Part shown: in pieces, positions 26,337 through 35,378 of the stretch
Position numbering within the stretch: the first letter of the stretch is position 1
Layout: each line of letters starts with the position of its first letter
DNA from: a virus
Direction: 5' to 3' (one strand)
DNA length: 64,000 nucleotides
IMG/VR virus record: IMGVR_UViG_3300027573_000021
Span: 37,341-101,340 of that record
Program-made: the position numbers and the translations under genes
Notes under the pieces: model-generated
The model's database searches: none
What the model saw: the letters and a program-made list of their open reading frames with translations, nothing else
What the model was told of the DNA's origin: nothing

Positions 26337-27134
26337 TTACCACGCAGATTTCTGAGCTGAACCTGCAGCTTGAGTAGCTGCTGCTGCATTTGCTGATGCT
26401 GCATCAGTACCATTAACTGCACCACCAACTCTCTGTTGACGAGCAAAGTTACTTGTCATGAACCAGCCATTTTTAACAAATGGATGTTCTTCACCTTTCT
26501 CATTAACATACCACAGAGCTTTCTTTGTCTGTTCTGTGATTACACCTTCTGCTCTTTTCTCTACCCATGTCCCTGGCTGTGCAGGTCTCAACCATGCACC
26601 ATACTTCATCTTTCTTGGAATCTCCAGATAAGTTCTTTCCTGTCCTTCACTCATCTGCCATTGAAACTGCAGGAAGATGTCAAGGTTAATCTCCTTGTAG
26701 TTCTTGGGCAGCATTGACATTACTATCTGGCAGAATTCCTTGAAGCTGGAAATGGGCCTTGCCAAACCTGCTTGGATAGCTTCACTCTCCATAAAGGCAT
26801 GAAGGATATGGGTCACCCTTGCATTGAAATCCTGCATGGCATCCTTAAATTCTGCTGAATTAGGGTCAATGGTCTCCCCTTTATTATCAGGCAGGAATGC
26901 CTTGGTCACAGGAAACATCCTGTAGTTCTTCTCCACTTTGTTGATGACAAAAGTCACATCCAGAGCTTCCTGTTCAGCTCCACTTGCCCCACCATTGGGA
27001 ATCCATTCAAACTTTATGAGATTGGTTACACCAAAGTTTCCTCCAAAATTAAATGGACTGATTTTCACTTCATCTGTCTGGTAACCATACCCCGCTGGGG
27101 CAGTGGTTCCTGTTGGTAATTGCTGATCACTCAT
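26337..27134 (-). CDS. Possible single-stranded DNA-binding protein
   Basis: The 265-residue protein has a Gly/Pro-rich start, a folded middle (residues 20-225) and an Ala/Thr/Gln-rich disordered tail ending in Trp. A folded DNA-binding core with a flexible tail, encoded between primase and helicase, is what phage SSBs look like, but I see no clear OB-fold signature and the tail is not acidic. The neighbouring 27189-27590 protein also has an Ala-rich tail ending in Trp. The call is mainly positional. Confidence 0.4.
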   Translation of the reverse strand: MSDQQLPTGTTAPAGYGYQTDEVKISPFNFGGNFGVTNLIKFEWIPNGGASGAEQEALDVTFVINKVEKNYRMFPVTKAFLPDNKGETIDPNSAEFKDAMQDFNARVTHILHAFMESEAIQAGLARPISSFKEFCQIVMSMLPKNYKEINLDIFLQFQWQMSEGQERTYLEIPRKMKYGAWLRPAQPGTWVEKRAEGVITEQTKKALWYVNEKGEEHPFVKNGWFMTSNFARQQRVGGAVNGTDAASANAAAATQAAGSAQKSAW

Positions 27135-27188
27135 CATTAATACGTATTAAAAATTAAAAATTACGATGTTTGTTTTACTGTCTTGATC

Positions 27189-27590
27189 TTACCATAATCC
27201 CTTCTTCACTTCCACAGGGTCTTGACTGGCAGCAGCAGGAGCAGCTTCAGCAGCTTTAGGCTTCTGTTCTTCAGCTTCAGCTACAGCTTCAGCCTGTAGT
27301 TGCAATGTTGGAGCTTCACTTGCACCATTGGAAGCAGAGACAATAGCACCTTCATCTTTAGGCTTGCGTGGAATCTTTGGTTTCTTCTCAATGGGTGGTG
27401 GAGCATCATCAATGATGGTAAAGGTCATAGGCTTGCGGGTTTTCTTTCCCAGAAGAGCAGGATGCTGGAATAACTGTTTAGCTTCAGCCAGTGTAATACC
27501 ATACTTTGCTGCAATAGCTGGCCTGTCAAGACCATCTGTTAAATCCTGCAATACTCCCTTAATAGAGATTGGTTTTTTTTCTGTTGCCAT
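27189..27590 (-). CDS. Small HTH-like protein with disordered Ala/Pro tail
   Basis: Residues 8-40 (GLDRPAIAAKYGITLAEAKQL) resemble a helix-turn-helix of the type that selects DNA sites. Residues 45-133 are Pro/Lys/Ala/Glu-rich and disordered. I start at 27590 (MATEKK). It lies between the P-loop ATPase and the candidate SSB, so it may be a replication accessory protein. Confidence 0.55.
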   Translation of the reverse strand: MATEKKPISIKGVLQDLTDGLDRPAIAAKYGITLAEAKQLFQHPALLGKKTRKPMTFTIIDDAPPPIEKKPKIPRKPKDEGAIVSASNGASEAPTLQLQAEAVAEAEEQKPKAAEAAPAAASQDPVEVKKGLW

Positions 27591-27636
27591 GTTATACAAT
27601 TTTTGTTTGTTTACAATGTGGTTATCAAATCATGAA

Positions 27637-28308
27637 TTAGTAAGTAGCCAATTTTTCAAGGATCATATTGAAGTCATTTTCAATTTTGCCTTCAAACAAT
27701 CCCATAGTGCTTCTTGCTGTATTAAAGCCATTATTCTGAGTTTCAAGGATGAAACTTGGCTTTCCTCCATCCATCTCCACTCTTGAATATAATACAGTTT
27801 CCATCTTGCCCTCCAACTGCATCTTGGTGCCCAGCTTTCCTAAAATCTTTAGCCTCTCCTTGGTATCATTACCAACTTTATAGGTCTCAGTATGACCCAG
27901 TATAAATGCATACCTGTCCTTCTCAAATCCATCATTGTCAAGACCTATCTTGACATGGGTAATGATGTCTGTGTAAGTCTGTGGAATGACATGATACCTT
28001 GGTCTTGGCTCTGTCTTCTTGCCATACTCCTCCTTGCCTCCTATCCAGACAGGATTCTTGTTATCCGCATTATACCAGATATTGGAATCATGAGGAAGTG
28101 TCCTCTGGCCTGAACTCTTTCCAGTTCCCGGCTCTCCTAATATCAGTATATTCTCAAACCCAAAATCCTGTAAAGTAGCCATGAAGGTATAAATGGTCTG
28201 ACCATAATCCTTCCATTGATCATGACCCGGCTTTCTTCTATCTGCCATAAACTCATCACTCTGTATAGCTGTCAGAGTGTCAATGCAAATGCTTCTGATT
28301 TTTGCCAT
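27637..28308 (-). CDS. Sak4/AAA-type P-loop ATPase with Walker B unit before Walker A
   Basis: The 223-residue protein belongs to the small phage ATPases related to Sak4/RecA that aid recombination. Walker A is GEPGTGKSS at residues 58-66, followed by WYNADNKNP and a late LGHTETYK block, then the family end pattern KLGTKMQLEGKMETVLYS and TARSTMGLFEG. The Walker B-like strand and its helix (SICIDTLTAIQ, then QWKDYGQTIYTF) lie at residues 6-45, before Walker A, whereas related proteins place them after it. The upstream gene ends nine bases before this start, so no Walker A lies further upstream. Confidence 0.7.
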   Translation of the reverse strand: MAKIRSICIDTLTAIQSDEFMADRRKPGHDQWKDYGQTIYTFMATLQDFGFENILILGEPGTGKSSGQRTLPHDSNIWYNADNKNPVWIGGKEEYGKKTEPRPRYHVIPQTYTDIITHVKIGLDNDGFEKDRYAFILGHTETYKVGNDTKERLKILGKLGTKMQLEGKMETVLYSRVEMDGGKPSFILETQNNGFNTARSTMGLFEGKIENDFNMILEKLATY

Positions 28309-28316
28309 AGTTTGTC

Positions 28317-29456
28317 TTAGATTGTTTTTTGGTTATTGAATAATGGTGTGAAGGTGCTGATACCTCCATACATGTTTGTCTGGATATGGGCAGGACACTT
28401 GGTATTTCTGGATTCTGTAATGTGAATGCTCCTGTAATGCGGATTCTCTTTCAACTCTACTCCCATGTGCTTCTTTAAATTATACTTTTCATCTCCGGGA
28501 TTGAACAAGGTCATGAATATAGTGCACTCCTCTGCTGGATTTCCACTGTCCTTGCAATCATCAGCAGTGGGGAATACCTGCTCTCCTGCCATCCTTAGTC
28601 TATCTACATTGGCTAAATTCCTGTTACTGTGAATAACATGAATGAAAGTCCATGCACATAAATTCCTGATGATAGTAGAGTACTCCAAATACTTATCAAT
28701 GTTCTCCTTCATGCTGAAGCCCCTCTCTCTTCTCAGCTTCCTGATGTGATCTGTAATGACAATGGTAAACTTATCAGGATCATTAGGCACATAGCCTGAA
28801 ACTCTCTGTCTTTGCACCCTGTTACCCTGATCATCCACAGTCCAGTAAGTAGTATAGAGAAACTTCCCTTGTGTAGCAGCATGATGCAGCAGAAACTTGT
28901 TAATCCCTGTAGGATTCTCTGGTTCTTCAATGATGTGAATCTTACCAGCCTTCAACATTGTTCCATCAGCAGCATACTCTCCAAATAAAGGAATGATCCT
29001 TTCATCATAGACCTTCTTCAGTATCTCAAAGTGCTCATCACTTACCTGTACTACTTCCAGAGTGCCATCAGGATTCTCATGCAATTGCTGCCCCTTCAGG
29101 TAAACATCACTCATAGCATAGGTCTTTTCTTTGTACACATAATTGTAGATACCATGATCATGGGCCATGAAGAATGCTGCAAACTTAAACTCCTTGCTTA
29201 CCCTGTCAATCTCATAAGAAAAATAGATCCACTCCACCTTATCCAGTATCCCTAATGCCAAACATTGTAAATAGGGATGAATGACAAAACTGAAATCACA
29301 CAGTGTAGTCTTCCCGCATTTAGGTGCTGCTGCCAAGCCTATGCTTGTTTTTCTTTGAAGCCCGTTGATTGCTTTATCCAATCCCTTTATCCCAGTGGTC
29401 AATCCAAAACTCTTACCCTGTCTGCCCTTTTTGTAGGTTTCAATAAAGTTGCTCAT
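28317..29456 (-). CDS. DnaB-like replicative helicase (RecA-fold)
   Basis: Residues 18-31 (GLTTGIKGLDKAIN) are the usual lead-in of DnaB C-terminal domains. Residues 43-51 (AAPKCGKTT) are Walker A; FTIVITDHIRKL supplies the Walker B Asp, and VIHSNRN replaces the usual H4/sensor segment. There is no N-terminal DnaB helical domain, so it is a minimal hexameric helicase (379 residues). It unwinds DNA at the fork with the adjacent primase and polymerase. Confidence 0.8.
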   Translation of the reverse strand: MSNFIETYKKGRQGKSFGLTTGIKGLDKAINGLQRKTSIGLAAAPKCGKTTLCDFSFVIHPYLQCLALGILDKVEWIYFSYEIDRVSKEFKFAAFFMAHDHGIYNYVYKEKTYAMSDVYLKGQQLHENPDGTLEVVQVSDEHFEILKKVYDERIIPLFGEYAADGTMLKAGKIHIIEEPENPTGINKFLLHHAATQGKFLYTTYWTVDDQGNRVQRQRVSGYVPNDPDKFTIVITDHIRKLRRERGFSMKENIDKYLEYSTIIRNLCAWTFIHVIHSNRNLANVDRLRMAGEQVFPTADDCKDSGNPAEECTIFMTLFNPGDEKYNLKKHMGVELKENPHYRSIHITESRNTKCPAHIQTNMYGGISTFTPLFNNQKTI

Positions 29457-29983
29457 GATAAGATTTCTCCTTTAACATTAGTGTCAGGGTCTCCGGGATG
29501 AGCCACCTTCTCACAATACTCCAACAGTGTGCTCTTCTTCATTGCCCCTGCTCCATCAAAAATGAACTTGTGAGACTTCATACAGAACTTAGGCTGTGTC
29601 ACAGAGAAATATAAATCTCTTGCTGCATACACATCTTCTTTCCTGTACTCAGGATACTTGGCAAAGAAAGCCTTCATCCTGTCTACAGCATCCCTGTAGC
29701 TCCCTTTTCTTTCAGTGTTCATCCTGCCAAATCCAGCTATCCAATCTTCTACCCATGCAAAAGAAAATTCAATACCCTTGAACAAAGGCATATTCCACAC
29801 TATCTGCCTGCTATCATACTCCTTCTCTACGATTTTAGTCAGATTAATGCCTCTTAGTGTTTCCTCTGGGACTAACCTATCCACATCCAGGTTGTGATAG
29901 ATGCCCAATAAAAATAAAAGTCCCTCATCTCTGTTGATATGATGGACTCTTAATAGTTCAATGACTTCGGGGTTAAATTCCAT
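29453..29983 (-). CDS. Unknown protein coupled to the DnaB-like helicase
   Basis: The 176-residue product is helical and aromatic-rich. Its TGA overlaps the helicase ATG (ATGA), suggesting equal expression and possibly a physical partner such as a loader, though no AAA+ motif is present. The start is preceded by a leader (AAAAATCAAAGCA) shared with the gene at 34817-35083. Confidence 0.65.
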   Translation of the reverse strand: MEFNPEVIELLRVHHINRDEGLLFLLGIYHNLDVDRLVPEETLRGINLTKIVEKEYDSRQIVWNMPLFKGIEFSFAWVEDWIAGFGRMNTERKGSYRDAVDRMKAFFAKYPEYRKEDVYAARDLYFSVTQPKFCMKSHKFIFDGAGAMKKSTLLEYCEKVAHPGDPDTNVKGEILS

Positions 29984-30010
29984 TGCTTTGATTTTTGATG
30001 TGATGTGATT

Positions 30011-30325
30011 TTAAATCATGTTGCTATCATCAATCTCCTCCTCCTGCTGTTCTTTTTGGTTAAGCCTCTCCTTTAAAAGCTTTTTAGCATCCAGTGTATA
30101 ATCAGTTGATTCCATAATGATACAGAGGTGAGCTGAAGTCACTTCATCTAACTCCAGCTTACCCCTGTAAAATTGTTTTGCTGCCAAACTGTTTCCAGCA
30201 GAGTCACTGTCAATGAATACTGAGTAGTAATCAAATTCAGTGGTGATGTCATTGTCTGTTCTTTTCCTTTCTGTCCAGAAGACTGCATACTTCGTGGTAA
30301 TAACCATTTCCGTTGTCTTTGCCAT
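30011..30325 (-). CDS. Small unknown replication-module protein
   Basis: This 104-residue protein has strands in the first half (MVITTKYAVFW, FDYYSVFID) and an acidic C terminus with a Glu/Gln run. The location between SF2 helicase and DnaB-like helicase suggests a replication accessory role. Not recognised. Confidence 0.6.
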   Translation of the reverse strand: MAKTTEMVITTKYAVFWTERKRTDNDITTEFDYYSVFIDSDSAGNSLAAKQFYRGKLELDEVTSAHLCIIMESTDYTLDAKKLLKERLNQKEQQEEEIDDSNMI

Positions 30326-30352
30326 AATTGGTATTTTAATTGTTGATTTACT

Positions 30353-31732
30353 TTAAAAGGATATTGTATCCAATCCCAACCTCAACCTTGACAATTCCAC
30401 TGTAGTGATGTTAGCCACACTAAATCCTGCTGTAGCTGATTTCACCCACTCTTTATCCATACTATCTTCCACGCACAATATTATAATCTTGCCTCTATGC
30501 CCCGGCTTATACCTGATAGCCCTTCCTATTCTCTGAATGAGGTTCTTTGCATTTCTATTGAGCTGCACTACAAATGCCACATCAATATCATTCAGGTTAT
30601 GTCCTTCATTCAGAGCATCAACACAAGCCATCCTGTCTATGATCCCACTCTTGAAATCATCAAAGGCTGCATCACCTTCATATACCTTCATCATCTGCTC
30701 ATATTCTATAGTATCCTTCACAAATTTATCCAGCTTGGCTGCTGAAGGATTATTTGGTAGCTTCTTTGGCAGGGATGGCTTGGAGAAATAAGTCCTGTCA
30801 CAGAGTTCTACTGCTTGCTTTTTACCACCACAGAATATCAATGTTCTCAGCTCTTTTGGTATGATATGTTCAAGGATTAGCTTTGCTGCTTTAGTCTTAC
30901 TTCGTAGATCATAAATAAATCTCATTCTTTGAATAAATCCCATCTTGGTTGGTCTGGAGAATGCTGATCTGCTAAGGTATTCATATCTTGATTTCTCTGT
31001 CTGAAAAAATCTGTTAGTTGCTGATCCTCCCTCTATATATTTATCCACACTGTCAAGATACATGGTCACAATGGTGATATCATAGGGAGCAACTATTCCA
31101 AGCATCACTGCTTCATCCAGTGTCAGTTCATAAACACAGGAGAACTTCAAGTCAGAAAATATCCTTTCTTTATCCACTCCCCTTGGCTTGGTGGCAGTCA
31201 GCACCATGCAATGATCCACTGTATTCTGTGCAAAGAACTTCACCACATTATTATCTGTAGCATTATGCCCTTCATCCAGTACCACATAAGTGAAATGCTG
31301 GCCCTCATACTTGTTCAATGAGGCATAGCATGTCCTTTCTACTGTATTCCATACCTCACCTGCCTCCCACTTCTCAAATTCCTCTTTCCAATTCTCATCT
31401 CTCAGCTTCTCAGTTGGAACCACTATCAGGACTTTGGATGGCCTAACTCCTTTACAGACATTGTAATCATAAACTGCTAAATCTACTCCTATCTTAGATT
31501 TTCCTGACCCTGTAGCCATATAGACAGAACCCCATCCACCATTGGCTACAAATGCCTCCTTTGCCTCCATCTGAACTCTATCCTTAATCTGATAGCTTAT
31601 CTTGACCTTTTCCTCATCAGTCAGAACCTCATCTAAAGCTATCCTTATGTCAAGAATTTCCTGGGCATGCAATTTAATACTTTCTTTGGCATGAAGTATC
31701 TCCGATAACCTCATTAAATTTGAATGTGTCAT
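30353..31732 (-). CDS. SF2 (DEAD/SNF2-type) helicase
   Basis: Motif I is ATGSGKS (73-79), motif Ia follows in VLIVVPTEKL, motif II is DEGH (153-156), motif III LTATKP lies near residue 180, and motif VI QRIGRAIR is at 400-407. This is the UvsW/SNF2-like layout of superfamily 2. crAss-like phages regularly encode such a helicase. It may remodel forks or branched intermediates. At 459 residues it has both RecA-like lobes and little extra. Confidence 0.85.
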   Translation of the reverse strand: MTHSNLMRLSEILHAKESIKLHAQEILDIRIALDEVLTDEEKVKISYQIKDRVQMEAKEAFVANGGWGSVYMATGSGKSKIGVDLAVYDYNVCKGVRPSKVLIVVPTEKLRDENWKEEFEKWEAGEVWNTVERTCYASLNKYEGQHFTYVVLDEGHNATDNNVVKFFAQNTVDHCMVLTATKPRGVDKERIFSDLKFSCVYELTLDEAVMLGIVAPYDITIVTMYLDSVDKYIEGGSATNRFFQTEKSRYEYLSRSAFSRPTKMGFIQRMRFIYDLRSKTKAAKLILEHIIPKELRTLIFCGGKKQAVELCDRTYFSKPSLPKKLPNNPSAAKLDKFVKDTIEYEQMMKVYEGDAAFDDFKSGIIDRMACVDALNEGHNLNDIDVAFVVQLNRNAKNLIQRIGRAIRYKPGHRGKIIILCVEDSMDKEWVKSATAGFSVANITTVELSRLRLGLDTISF

Positions 31733-31789
31733 GTTTTGTTGTTTTAGGGTACTTAAAGTGTATTTTTTGTTGTTTTCAAATGTGGATAA

Positions 31790-32023
31790 CTAATTATCTT
31801 TTAGCAGATGATATAGCTCCCTGAAGGAAATAAGATATAAAGTCCTTGCTACTTTTGTCATTATTCCTTCCTTAGATATGATATACCATCCACCTTGTGA
31901 TCTTACTAAGGCATTTCTTAGGCCATTAAAGGCACAGAATGAAGTGATAGCTCTTGTAGATAGTACTGGCTCATCAGGATCAATAGTCCTATACCTGCCA
32001 CTAATCCAGATTCTTGTTTCCAT
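31790..32023 (-). CDS. Small unknown protein
   Basis: The 77-residue product lies two bases after the polymerase gene and is probably translated with it. It is beta-rich at the start and helical at the end, with no recognised motif. Confidence 0.6.
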   Translation of the reverse strand: METRIWISGRYRTIDPDEPVLSTRAITSFCAFNGLRNALVRSQGGWYIISKEGIMTKVARTLYLISFRELYHLLKDN

Positions 32024-32025
32024 GT

Positions 32026-33912
32026 TTAATGTATTTCAGAATAATTATTACCAAAATCAATACTAATACCCAACTTAACATTGAGCTTTAGCTGCTCATT
32101 TACCTCATCTATAGCTTCAAGCAGCTTAATTTTAGTGCACTCCTCTTCTCCTTTCTTAACTGGAAAGATGATCTCATCATGGAACTGGCCACAGATTCTA
32201 ATGCCTTTTGCTCTTACTTTCTTTATCCAGCAGTCAAAGCAATAGACTCCAGTTCCCTGATTCAGAGTGCTGAACCTGTCCTTGAAGGCTCTTAGGCTAT
32301 ACCACAGTTGTGATACTGGATTGAATAGCCACATCTGCTCTCCTATGGTCTTGGTAATGCTATCTTCAGCCACTCTTTTCACTGACCAATTTCTCTTCCA
32401 GTATGTCACATGGAGCTTCTTGGCCTCAGACATTGAAAAGCCTCCTGTCAGGGCCAGTTTAGCCACCCCTGCACCATATATGCCACCAAAATTTACCTTC
32501 TTTGCTTTGGCTCTAATGGGCTTGTGACTGACACCCTCTTTTCCCTTTGTCCTTTCATATAACTTATGCTCTTCAGCCTGCTCTGGTGTCAGCATCCCTG
32601 CCAGCACTGCGATATCCAGATGTGGATCAAATCCATCCTCCATCATCTCCTTTACATACTCAGGATCATAGAAATACATGTAGTGTCTCTTGGTATTATC
32701 CTCCAATCCTTTCATATCAGAGCCACAGAGGACATAATCCTCACTGGGGGCTATTAAACAGCTTCTCACATATTCTCCATATAGTTTTTCTGAAGTTGGC
32801 AGATTAACCAAGACAGCATGTTGAAACCTTAAAGTATTGGTGAAGCCCTGTGTGCCTGCCACCAGATACCCATCCTTATCCACATCTCTTAGAAATCCCT
32901 GAAGTATTCCCATCCTGCTGCCAATGGAATAGAGACCATTTAGTTCTCCCAGTTCTGGCATGTTCTCCACCAGTTCCATAACACTCTCTGTGAGTTCAGC
33001 TTCAGGAGTGCTAATCTGTGGTATCCTTCTCATGGAACCATCCAGCTCCCTGATATACTTATATAAGTCAGGAACCCATCCAAGACTAAACAGCCATGCT
33101 TTTATCTGCTGATGTGATCTTGGATTCCCAGGTTTGCGGCTATGCTCTACCTGTATTGTTCCCATGTGATAAGATGGCAATCCCTTAAGCTCAAGCAGGT
33201 CTAACCATTTTTGTCCTGCTATTGATATGCTCTCATCTTTTCTGTACAATGTCTTTGGCCTTGCCACCAGCTTGTATTTGATATCAGGAGGCATGAGGGC
33301 TGACACTGCCTGTTTCTTCTTCTGATATTCATCCTCCAAATGAGCCAGATTATCCCTACAGGCTTGTTCATCCAGTTTCCATCTCATCTCTACCTGCTCT
33401 CTTGCACACTCCATCTTGAACATCAGGTAATTTATCAGCCTGTCAATATCATCCCTGTTATCATTGTAGATCAACCTGAGATGATAAATGAGATTATAGA
33501 ACAGGGCCACATTGATCCTCACATCCTCACTGCACCTGAAGACATAATCCACAGTCTCCAGATTAGTCCAATCATCTATGGGAGGCTTTTCAATATGGAG
33601 ATCATATCCCCACTCTCCCAGAGCATGTGAATCTCTTTCAGGATGGATATATCTTGATAGTCCTAAAGTATCAATAGCCCTGCCCCTGTATGTCACTCCC
33701 AGTATCTTCTTCACTGCTGGAATATCAAACTCAATAATGTTATGACCTACTATTACTTCCTCCTCCTCAAAGAACCTTCTCATGTCCTCATAGTTAAGCA
33801 GAACTAACTGTTCTTCTTTACCATCTCTGAATCTTGTGGCACAAACACAGTGTATCTTGGTAATAGTATCCAGTAAGCCATCACTTTCAAGGTCAACTAC
33901 ACTGTAATTCAT
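32026..33912 (-). CDS. Family A DNA polymerase with 3'-5' exonuclease
   Basis: Residues 7-12 (DLESDG) are Exo I, and VGHNIIEFD near residue 54 is Exo II of a DEDD proofreading domain. In the polymerase domain, GSDMKGLEDN is motif A, the RAKAKKVNFGGIYG stretch near residue 470 is the fingers motif B, and QFHDEIIF near residue 580 is motif C. There is no 5'-3' exonuclease domain. At 628 residues it is a compact T7-like replicative enzyme. It is surrounded by the other fork proteins. Confidence 0.92.
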   Translation of the reverse strand: MNYSVVDLESDGLLDTITKIHCVCATRFRDGKEEQLVLLNYEDMRRFFEEEEVIVGHNIIEFDIPAVKKILGVTYRGRAIDTLGLSRYIHPERDSHALGEWGYDLHIEKPPIDDWTNLETVDYVFRCSEDVRINVALFYNLIYHLRLIYNDNRDDIDRLINYLMFKMECAREQVEMRWKLDEQACRDNLAHLEDEYQKKKQAVSALMPPDIKYKLVARPKTLYRKDESISIAGQKWLDLLELKGLPSYHMGTIQVEHSRKPGNPRSHQQIKAWLFSLGWVPDLYKYIRELDGSMRRIPQISTPEAELTESVMELVENMPELGELNGLYSIGSRMGILQGFLRDVDKDGYLVAGTQGFTNTLRFQHAVLVNLPTSEKLYGEYVRSCLIAPSEDYVLCGSDMKGLEDNTKRHYMYFYDPEYVKEMMEDGFDPHLDIAVLAGMLTPEQAEEHKLYERTKGKEGVSHKPIRAKAKKVNFGGIYGAGVAKLALTGGFSMSEAKKLHVTYWKRNWSVKRVAEDSITKTIGEQMWLFNPVSQLWYSLRAFKDRFSTLNQGTGVYCFDCWIKKVRAKGIRICGQFHDEIIFPVKKGEEECTKIKLLEAIDEVNEQLKLNVKLGISIDFGNNYSEIH

Positions 33913-33928
33913 AGTAAAAGTTTTTTAG

Positions 33929-34207
33929 TTACTTGAACATTGATCTGGGGCAGATAACAACATTACCTACTAACATGACTGGGATAGGTAAAGTCACTAA
34001 TGCTGTAGCTTTAGGATTAGGAGCAGACTTCTTAAATCTTCCATCTTCATCTACAATCATGATCATCCCTTTCTCCTTTGTCTTCCACACTACTTCAATC
34101 ATGTCACATTCCATGTGCTTATACAGCTCATCAAAGCTGAACCACTTGCTGTTAGCAGGCTTAATCTCCACCTCTGTGCCATCAGGCTTGATTAGTCTTG
34201 CATTCAT
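33929..34207 (-). CDS. Small unknown protein
   Basis: The 92-residue protein is beta-rich and ends in a hydrophobic stretch (ALVTLPIPVMLVGNVVI). Its ATG overlaps the upstream TGA (ATGA). Unknown function. Confidence 0.6.
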   Translation of the reverse strand: MNARLIKPDGTEVEIKPANSKWFSFDELYKHMECDMIEVVWKTKEKGMIMIVDEDGRFKKSAPNPKATALVTLPIPVMLVGNVVICPRSMFK

Positions 34208-34449
34208 TTTCTTGGCTTTTGTCTGGTGGGAGAAATAGATGTTGTGGTCACCCTGTAGATCACTGGCCCTGTAATAGAATTGCTATCATCCTGAAACAGG
34301 GCTGAGCTTGAGTTCAACACCCTGAGAGTGGCCTGTGCACTTGCATAAGCTGCCTGTCTTGTAGTAAAATTCTTAGTCCATAGCTCTTTGTTGTTGATAC
34401 TCATAATAATCAGGTTGAATTTGTCTTTGATTCTTCTTAATCTGAACAT
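34204..34449 (-). CDS. Small basic unknown protein
   Basis: This 81-residue protein is basic and Ser/Thr-rich in its second half, with short strands at the start. It is coupled to the next gene by a four-base overlap. Not recognised. Confidence 0.55.
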   Translation of the reverse strand: MFRLRRIKDKFNLIIMSINNKELWTKNFTTRQAAYASAQATLRVLNSSSALFQDDSNSITGPVIYRVTTTSISPTRQKPRK

Positions 34450-34467
34450 AACTGTTGATTTAATGTG

Positions 34468-34806
34468 TTATTGATCTGGTTTTGTAAATCCACTTTCATA
34501 GAAACGTTTAATGATTTGATCTTCTTCCTGTGTGAGCATAGGAGTATCAGGAGCTTCTCTGAATTTTTCTCTTAATTTCTGAGCATACAGTTCTGATATC
34601 TTCTTCTCCTCTCCAAGTAATTCCTCCTGCATCTCCTCCTCCAAAGTTTTTCTTGCCAGCCTGACATAATCTATCTCAGCTCTTAAATGCAGGGTATTCT
34701 TCATCTTATCAATCATTCTTAATATGATAATAAAGGTGACCAAGCAGGCTAAGAACAGGGCAATGAGACATAGCCAGATGGCATTGATTTCTACAGTTGC
34801 ATCCAT
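34468..34806 (-). CDS. Membrane-anchored coiled-coil protein
   Basis: Residues 9-30 form one transmembrane helix (WLCLIALFLACLVTFIIIL). Residues 33-85 are a charged coiled coil facing the cytoplasm or periplasm. With 112 residues it resembles small phage membrane proteins that anchor complexes; an i-spanin role cannot be excluded but no lipoprotein partner adjoins it. Confidence 0.65.
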   Translation of the reverse strand: MDATVEINAIWLCLIALFLACLVTFIIILRMIDKMKNTLHLRAEIDYVRLARKTLEEEMQEELLGEEKKISELYAQKLREKFREAPDTPMLTQEEDQIIKRFYESGFTKPDQ

Positions 34807-34816
34807 AGTTTTAGTT

Positions 34817-35083
34817 TTAGGCTTTGAAATAATGAATTACAATCTTATCATCCAGTATCATCAGTGTCCCAAGATAGTCTTCAGGGAATACCTCTTCTGG
34901 TATCCCTGTACCAATGGCTCTGATAACTACTGGAATTGTTCCCACTCTCAGCTTCTCTTCAAATGCATACCAGAATACTCCTATGCCCTTCTGAAAGTCA
35001 ATCTTGAGAATTTTATAATCCTCCGGTAATTTATACCCTTTTGTTTCTCCCAGCATGGGGAGGACTTCTTTGTGTACTGTCAT
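34817..35083 (-). CDS. Small unknown protein
   Basis: The 88-residue product is beta-rich and overlaps the upstream gene by 53 bases. The start at 35083 is preceded by a leader AAAAATCAAAGCA also found before the 29453-29983 gene. A later Met10 could be used instead. Confidence 0.55.
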   Translation of the reverse strand: MTVHKEVLPMLGETKGYKLPEDYKILKIDFQKGIGVFWYAFEEKLRVGTIPVVIRAIGTGIPEEVFPEDYLGTLMILDDKIVIHYFKA

Positions 35084-35378
35084 TGCTTTGATTTTTGTGG
35101 TTAATTAATTTTTGAATCATGACATGGGCTTCCTCCCCAAACTTAATCCTGATATAGGCACTCATGGAGATATTATCAAGACCCTTATATCTTGCTATCT
35201 TGCCATTGTAATCAGGATCATACTCTGTCAGCATATCATCCAGCTTTATGAGATCAATCTCAATCTGGTGGGTGACCAGTGACAATGTCCCATCAATAGG
35301 CATTCTGAATCCAAAGAGTTTATTTAGCTGGTAGATCATTTTATATCTCCTGCTATTGCTTGCTACATCTACACTCAT
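35031..35378 (-). CDS. Unknown protein
   Basis: The 115-residue product has a folded, helical first 90 residues and a basic disordered C terminus. Its ATG overlaps the stop of the SF1 helicase gene (ATGA). No family recognised. Confidence 0.6.
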   Translation of the reverse strand: MSVDVASNSRRYKMIYQLNKLFGFRMPIDGTLSLVTHQIEIDLIKLDDMLTEYDPDYNGKIARYKGLDNISMSAYIRIKFGEEAHVMIQKLINHKNQSNDSTQRSPPHAGRNKRV

